From JAIBJN01 sp035461525 (GTDB lineage: Bacteria > Actinomycetota > Thermoleophilia > Gaiellales > Gaiellaceae), in NCBI GenBank assembly GCA_035461525.1, contig DATHVD010000107.1, positions 1 through 9,530 of the forward strand: a stretch of 9,530 nt of DNA. Reading direction: 5' to 3'. Below the pieces are notes generated by a model. That model ran no database searches and had not been told where the DNA came from. It saw only the letters and a program-made list of their open reading frames with translations. Both the position numbers and the translations under genes were made by a program. Below, in pieces: positions 5,905 through 9,530 of the stretch. Within the stretch, counting starts at the first letter, position 1, and each line of letters starts with the position of its first letter.

Positions 5905-6702
5905 TCAGACGAGCACCAGGTACGCGAAGTAGGCCGCGGGCCCCGCGAAGACGAGGGAGTCGATCCGGTCGAGGACGCCGCCGTGGCCGAGGAGGAGGCG
6001 CCCGGAGTCCTTCGTGCCGAGGTCTCGCTTCACCATCGACTCGAAGAGGTCGCCGGCGACGGAGGCGAGGACGACGACGCCCCCGAGGACGAACGGCTCC
6101 CACGTGTCCGCGAAGACGTCCTCGCGGTAGAAGGCGAACCAGGGCGTGAGGACGCCGGCGACGACCCCGGTGACGAAGCCCTCCCAAGTCTTCCCCGGCG
6201 AGATCGCCGGTGCCATCCGGTGCCGCCCCGCCAGGCGGCCGCCCGCGTAGGCGAACGTGTCGGCGACGAAGACGGTGACGAGGACGGTGATGAGCAGGAG
6301 CCGGCCGTCCGGCTCGAGATCGCGGATGAGGACGAGGGCGCCGAGGCCGAGGCCGATCCACGCGGCGCCGAGGACCGTCGCCCCCACGGCGACCGTCGTC
6401 GACTGGCGCGTCTCGGAGACGGCCGCGAAGAAGAAGGTGAGGAGGAGCGTGAGCGAGAAGCCGCCGAGCATCCACTCCGGCCCGCCCGCGGCCGCTCCGA
6501 CGACGGCGGCAAGCGCCCCGCCGTAGCCGGCGAGAACGAGCGGGCGCAGCGAGCGGGCCATCCGGTAGAGCTCGTGCAGGGCGAGGACGGCGCCCGCGGC
6601 CGCGATCCCCGCGAGCGCCCAGCTCCCGTAGTACGCCGCGAAGAGCACGATCGGGAGGCCCGCCGCCGCGACGGCTATGCGGCTGAGGAGCGGGCTCGTC
6701 AC
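5905..6702 (-). CDS. cdsA: Phosphatidate cytidylyltransferase (CDP-diglyceride synthase)
   Basis: CdsA is an integral membrane enzyme that makes CDP-diacylglycerol from phosphatidate and CTP, the precursor of the cell's anionic phospholipids. The 265-residue protein has about eight hydrophobic segments from residue 9 to the C-terminus. Near the end it carries the complete family signature: Ser222, Lys225-Arg226, Lys231-Asp232, His240-Gly-Gly and Asp245-Arg-x-Asp248. The motif SPGKTWEG (168-175) and the polar VADTFAY (146-152) in a helix are also typical. The GTG at 6702-6700 overlaps the uppS stop by 4 nt (GTGA), so the two are probably translated in a coupled way. It is followed after 31 nt by dxr, the same order as in Bacillus (uppS-cdsA-dxr). 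Confidence 0.96.
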   Translation of the reverse strand: MTSPLLSRIAVAAAGLPIVLFAAYYGSWALAGIAAAGAVLALHELYRMARSLRPLVLAGYGGALAAVVGAAAGGPEWMLGGFSLTLLLTFFFAAVSETRQSTTVAVGATVLGAAWIGLGLGALVLIRDLEPDGRLLLITVLVTVFVADTFAYAGGRLAGRHRMAPAISPGKTWEGFVTGVVAGVLTPWFAFYREDVFADTWEPFVLGGVVVLASVAGDLFESMVKRDLGTKDSGRLLLGHGGVLDRIDSLVFAGPAAYFAYLVLV

Positions 6703-7451
6703 CGGCCGCCGAAGCGCCGGCGGCGGCTGGCGTACTCCGCGAGCGCCTCCCGGAGCTGACGCTCTCCGAAGTCGGGCCAGAAGGTGTCGACGAAGACGAG
6801 CTCGGTGTAGGCGAGCTGCCAGAGGAGGAAGTTTGAGATGCGCAGCTCGCCCGAAGTGCGGACGAGCAGGTCGGGCTCGGGCATCTCCGGCGCGTAGAGG
6901 CGCGCCGCGATCGCGTTCTCGTCGATGTCGCGCGGGTCGACCCCTTCCTCTGCGAGCCGGCGTGCGGCCTCGACGATCTCCGCGCGCCCGCCGTAGTCGA
7001 ACGCGATCCAGAGCTGGAGCCGCTCGTTGGCCGCCGTCTCGGTCTCGAGCCGCTCCATCTTCGCGGCGAGCGCGGGCGTGGCCCGGTCGCGGCGGCCGAT
7101 GAAGCGCGTCCGCACGCCCTGGCGGACGAGGTCTGGGAGCTCGCGCTCGATCGTCTCGACGAAGATCTCCATCAGCGCGTCGACCTCGTCGGAGGAGCGC
7201 GACCAGTTCTCCGTCGAGAAGGCGTAGACGCAAAGGGACTCGACGCCGAGGTCGATCGCGGCCTCGACGGTGCGCCTGAGGGCGCGCGTCCCGGCGCGGT
7301 GTCCGGCGGCGACAGGTAGCCGCCGGCGGCGCGCCCAGCGCCCGTTCCCGTCCATGATGATCGCGACCGAGCGCGCGACCTCGGGGAGGTCGCGCTCACG
7401 GATGGGCTTGAGAGCCCGGAGCGTCCGAAGCCGTGTGAGCAGACCGGCCAC
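6699..7451 (-). CDS. uppS: Isoprenyl (undecaprenyl-type) diphosphate synthase
   Basis: This is a cis-prenyltransferase that condenses isopentenyl diphosphate onto an allylic primer to make the polyprenyl carrier for peptidoglycan and other wall polymers. The 250-residue protein has the family motifs MDGNGRWA (33-40, catalytic Asp34), GHRAG (50-54), FSTENW (78-83), FDYGGRAEIV (151-160) and RTSGELRISNFLLWQLAYTE (198-217). Length and N-terminus fit the family. The GTG at 7451 is the only start giving a full N-terminus. Its SD is poor because AGG directly abuts it. The gap after frr is 29 nt. Actinobacteria often have two such enzymes of different product length; chain length cannot be read from the sequence. 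It overlaps cdsA by 4 nt and shares the operon with dxr and ispG, which supply its substrate. Confidence 0.96.
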   Translation of the reverse strand: MAGLLTRLRTLRALKPIRERDLPEVARSVAIIMDGNGRWARRRRLPVAAGHRAGTRALRRTVEAAIDLGVESLCVYAFSTENWSRSSDEVDALMEIFVETIERELPDLVRQGVRTRFIGRRDRATPALAAKMERLETETAANERLQLWIAFDYGGRAEIVEAARRLAEEGVDPRDIDENAIAARLYAPEMPEPDLLVRTSGELRISNFLLWQLAYTELVFVDTFWPDFGERQLREALAEYASRRRRFGGR

Positions 7452-7480
7452 CCTCGTCGTCCGACCCGGCCGCGCCGGAG

Positions 7481-8038
7481 TCAGACTTCCAGGATCTCCT
7501 CTTCCTTGCGCTTGAGGATGTCGTCCACCTTCGCCACGTGCTCGTCGGTGAGCTTCTGCGCGCGCTCCTCGGCGCGGCGCTCCTCGTCGTCGCCGACCTC
7601 GCCGTCGCGCACGAGCTCCTTCAGATGGTGCATGACGTCGCGGCGGACGTTGCGGATGGCGATGCGGCCGTCCTCGGCGAGGTGGCGCACGACCTTGACG
7701 AGCTCCTTGCGCCGCTCCTCGGTGAGCTGCGGGATCGGGAGCCGGATCAGCTTCCCGTCGTTCGAGGGCGTGAGGCCGAGCTCGGATTCCTGGATCGCGC
7801 GCTCGATCGCCTTGATCGAGCTCGGGTCGTAGGGCTGGATCGTGATCAGGCGCGCCTCGGGGACGCTGATGGTGGCGAGCTGGTTGAGCGGCGTCTCCTG
7901 GCCGTAGTAGTCGACCTTGACGCGGTCGAGGAGCGCCGCGGAGGCCCGTCCCGTCCGGACGGTGTTGAACTCGTGCGCCGTCGCCTCGACCGACTTGTCC
8001 ATGCGGCGGCTCGCATCGGCGAGCAGGTCTTCGATCAT
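7481..8038 (-). CDS. frr: Ribosome recycling factor
   Basis: RRF works with EF-G to split post-termination ribosomes. The product has the standard 185 residues. Domain I is a three-helix bundle formed by about residues 1-29 and 106-185, and domain II is the inserted beta/alpha/beta part (about 31-104). Visible family motifs are NTVRTGRASAALLDRVKVDYYG (25-46, given here as the span around RTGRAS), PLNQLA (50-55), and RIAIRNVRRDV (125-135). The C-terminus ends in the usual lysine/glutamate-rich helix. The ATG at 8038-8036 overlaps the pyrH stop in ATGA, and a strong GGAGGG SD lies 4 nt upstream within pyrH. Placement after tsf and pyrH is the common bacterial order. Nothing about it is unusual. 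Confidence 0.98.
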   Translation of the reverse strand: MIEDLLADASRRMDKSVEATAHEFNTVRTGRASAALLDRVKVDYYGQETPLNQLATISVPEARLITIQPYDPSSIKAIERAIQESELGLTPSNDGKLIRLPIPQLTEERRKELVKVVRHLAEDGRIAIRNVRRDVMHHLKELVRDGEVGDDEERRAEERAQKLTDEHVAKVDDILKRKEEEILEV

Positions 8039-8814
8039 GCGTCCCTCCCCGGCGTCGAGATGATGGTGCCGACCCGCTCGCCAGCGACGACGCGCTCGAT
8101 CGTGCGCTCGTCGTCGAGGCCGAAGACGTAGATCGGCAGCCCGTTGTCCATGCAGAGCGTGAGCGCCGTCGTGTCCATCACCTTGAGGCCGCGCTCGATC
8201 GCCTCCAGGTGCGTCAGCTCGGGCAGGAAGCGGGCGCCCGGGTCGTCGTGCGGGTCGCCGTCGTAGACGCCGTCCACGCCGTTCTTGCCCATGAGGATGG
8301 CGTCCGCGCCGACCTCGAGCGCGCGGAGCGCGGCGGCCGTGTCCGTCGTGAAGAACGGATTGCCCGTGCCGGCCGCGAAGATGACGACGCGGCCCTTCTC
8401 GAGGTGGCGGATCGCCCGCCTGCGGATGTAGGGCTCGGCCACCTCGCTGACCGTGATGGCCGAGAGGATGCGCGTGTGCGAGCCGAGGCGCTCGAGGGCG
8501 TCCTGCAGGGTAAGGCAGTTCAGCACGGTCGCCAGCATCCCGGCGTAGTCCGCGGTCGCCCGGTCCATGCCCTCGGCCGCCGCCGACATGCCGCGGTAGA
8601 TGTTCCCCGCGCCGATGACGATCGCCGTCTCGACGCCCAGCTCCTGCACGCGCACGACCTCGCGGGCCAGCCCGTCCACGCGCGCCGGGCTGATCCCGTA
8701 GGACTGGTCGCCCATGAGCGCCTCCCCCGAGAGCTTCAGGAGGACCCGGCGGAAGGCCGCGCTTCCCGCTGGCGCCGGTCCGGCGACCTCGCTCTCGGGG
8801 TTGGCCGCAGTCAC
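8035..8814 (-). CDS. pyrH: Uridylate (UMP) kinase, bacterial hexameric type
   Basis: PyrH phosphorylates UMP to UDP with ATP in pyrimidine nucleotide synthesis; the bacterial enzyme belongs to the amino-acid-kinase fold and is usually GTP-activated and UTP-inhibited. The 259-residue protein shows KLSGEALMG (27-35), IGAGNIYRG (67-75), the UMP-binding GNPFFTTDTAA (151-161), and DGVYDGDP (181-188). MDTTALTLCMDN (213-224) is also present. It starts with about 20 extra residues rich in Ala, Pro and Gly before the first beta strand, and these are probably disordered. The GTG at 8814 overlaps the tsf stop by 4 nt (GTGA), and no better start exists downstream before the conserved strand. No clear SD is present, so initiation probably depends on ribosomes finishing tsf. 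Its own stop overlaps the frr start. Confidence 0.98.
   Translation of the reverse strand: MTAANPESEVAGPAPAGSAAFRRVLLKLSGEALMGDQSYGISPARVDGLAREVVRVQELGVETAIVIGAGNIYRGMSAAAEGMDRATADYAGMLATVLNCLTLQDALERLGSHTRILSAITVSEVAEPYIRRRAIRHLEKGRVVIFAAGTGNPFFTTDTAAALRALEVGADAILMGKNGVDGVYDGDPHDDPGARFLPELTHLEAIERGLKVMDTTALTLCMDNGLPIYVFGLDDERTIERVVAGERVGTIISTPGRDA
8043..8048 (-). promoter_or_regulatory. Shine-Dalgarno sequence for frr inside the end of pyrH
   Basis: On the minus strand GGAGGG (8048 to 8043) lies 4 nt before the frr ATG at 8038. It is the strongest SD in the window and supports efficient re-initiation at the ATGA overlap. Confidence 0.65.
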
Positions 8815-9530
8815 TGGCCGACGTTGAAGAGCGCGAAGGCCCGCACCTCAGAGCCGTGCTCGGCGAGAGCCTGGCCCACCTTGACGCTCGGATCGTGGAT
8901 CCAGTCCTGCTCGAGCAGGACGCTCTGGGCGAAGAGCCGCTTCTCGATCATCCCCTGGACGATCTTCGGCCGCACGTGCTCCGGCTTCGACGCGACCTCG
9001 GGGAGCTTCTCGTAGATCTCGCGCTCCTTCGCCACCTCGCTCTCGGGGATCTCCTCGCGGGAGACATAGGCCGGCCTGGCGGCGGCGACGTGCATGGCCA
9101 CCATGCGCGCAAGCTCCGGGCTCGAGCGGGCGAGGACGAGGACGCCGATCTTCGCCGCGGGCGGGTGGACGTAGGAGGCGACCACCTCCCCCTCCCCGCC
9201 CTCGTAGCGCTCCGCGCCGACCACGACGACGTTCTCGCCCAGCTTGGCGACCGCCTCGACCCGCTCGTCCTCGAGGTCGGAGACGGACTCGGGTCCCTCG
9301 GCGAAGACGAGGTCGAGCAGGCGCTCGCCGAAGTCGAGGAACTCGTCGTTCTTCGAGACCGGCTCGGTCTCGGAGCCGACGGCGACGATCGCGCCGCGAC
9401 CGTCCTCGACCCGGACGAGCACCTTGCCCTCCGTCGTCTCGCGGCCGGCGCGCTTGCCGGCGTCGGCGAGACCCTTCTCGCGCAGCAGGCGGCGCGCCTC
9501 CTCGAGATCGCCGTTCGTCTCGACGAGGGC
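8811..9530 (-). CDS. tsf: Translation elongation factor Ts (5' end outside window)
   Basis: EF-Ts is the nucleotide exchange factor that releases GDP from EF-Tu. The frame runs off the right edge, and 239 residues to TGA 8813-8811 are visible. Probably 25-30 N-terminal residues (the UBA-like start) are missing. The fragment opens with the end of the N-terminal domain (ALVETNGDLEEARRLLREKG). The first core subdomain follows with EGKVLVRVED and SETEPVSKNDEF, then a helical region, then a second core subdomain (ASYVHPPAAKIGVLVLA, about residues 117-133). The C-terminal module has KIVQGMIEKR and LLEQDWIHDPSVKVGQAL. The EF-Tu-contacting motif, normally TDFV, reads TEPV here (fragment residues 55-58). 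rpsB would be expected just upstream, outside the window. The stop overlaps the pyrH start by 4 nt. Confidence 0.95.
   Translation of the reverse strand, partial: ALVETNGDLEEARRLLREKGLADAGKRAGRETTEGKVLVRVEDGRGAIVAVGSETEPVSKNDEFLDFGERLLDLVFAEGPESVSDLEDERVEAVAKLGENVVVVGAERYEGGEGEVVASYVHPPAAKIGVLVLARSSPELARMVAMHVAAARPAYVSREEIPESEVAKEREIYEKLPEVASKPEHVRPKIVQGMIEKRLFAQSVLLEQDWIHDPSVKVGQALAEHGSEVRAFALFNVGQ

Noticed and set aside
1022..6759. Several long plus-strand open frames (for example 1022-2371, 2368-3540, 4809-6149 and 5164-6759) opposite proS, ispG, dxr and cdsA
   Set aside because: They are antisense to certain genes, rich in Arg/Asp/His or Arg/Ser/Pro from reading GC-rich codons backwards, and contain no recognisable domain.
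8755..8814. The ~20-residue N-terminal extension of PyrH as a wrong start call
   Set aside because: The GTG overlaps the tsf stop in the usual 4-nt way and no in-frame start follows before the conserved first strand, so the extension is accepted as real but unremarkable.

Overview
The window comes from a very GC-rich bacterium; nearly every third codon position in the real genes is G or C. The gene order tsf-pyrH-frr-uppS-cdsA-dxr-rseP-ispG-proS matches the conserved cluster of Gram-positive lineages. There is no bamA after rseP, which fits a cell without an outer membrane. High GC, GTG starts, possible leaderless promoters and an atypical EF-Ts motif point to an actinobacterium, perhaps a deep branch such as Thermoleophilia. 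The taxonomic placement is inference, not something the sequence proves.

Layout. Positions 402-9530 are a single minus-strand array, read from right to left: tsf (5' end outside the window), pyrH, frr, uppS, cdsA, dxr, rseP, ispG, proS and a small XRE-type helix-turn-helix gene. Spacing is tight. tsf/pyrH, pyrH/frr and uppS/cdsA overlap by 4 nt, proS/HTH overlap by 1 nt, and the remaining gaps are 5 to 51 nt. At the left end two plus-strand genes converge on the array: the C-terminal end of an unknown protein with two membrane helices (2-229), and a possible 40-residue single-helix membrane peptide (274-396) whose stop lies 5 nt from the stop of the HTH gene. No stretch longer than about 50 nt lacks a gene. 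I saw no tRNA, rRNA, CRISPR array, insertion sequence or phage gene.

Function. The array joins translation (EF-Ts, ribosome recycling factor, prolyl-tRNA synthetase), pyrimidine nucleotide supply (UMP kinase), isoprenoid and cell-envelope lipid synthesis (Dxr and IspG of the MEP pathway, UppS making the polyprenyl carrier, CdsA making CDP-diacylglycerol) and a site-2 intramembrane protease. It is mostly a housekeeping region.

The points that stand out are: an identical TAGACT hexamer 7-8 nt before the start codons of both MEP genes, neither of which has a Shine-Dalgarno sequence; a coupled XRE-type regulator after proS; an Ala/Glu-rich insert of about 85 residues in RseP; an N-terminally shortened Dxr; and an EF-Ts in which the usual TDFV motif reads TEPV. 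I found no convincing wholly new system.
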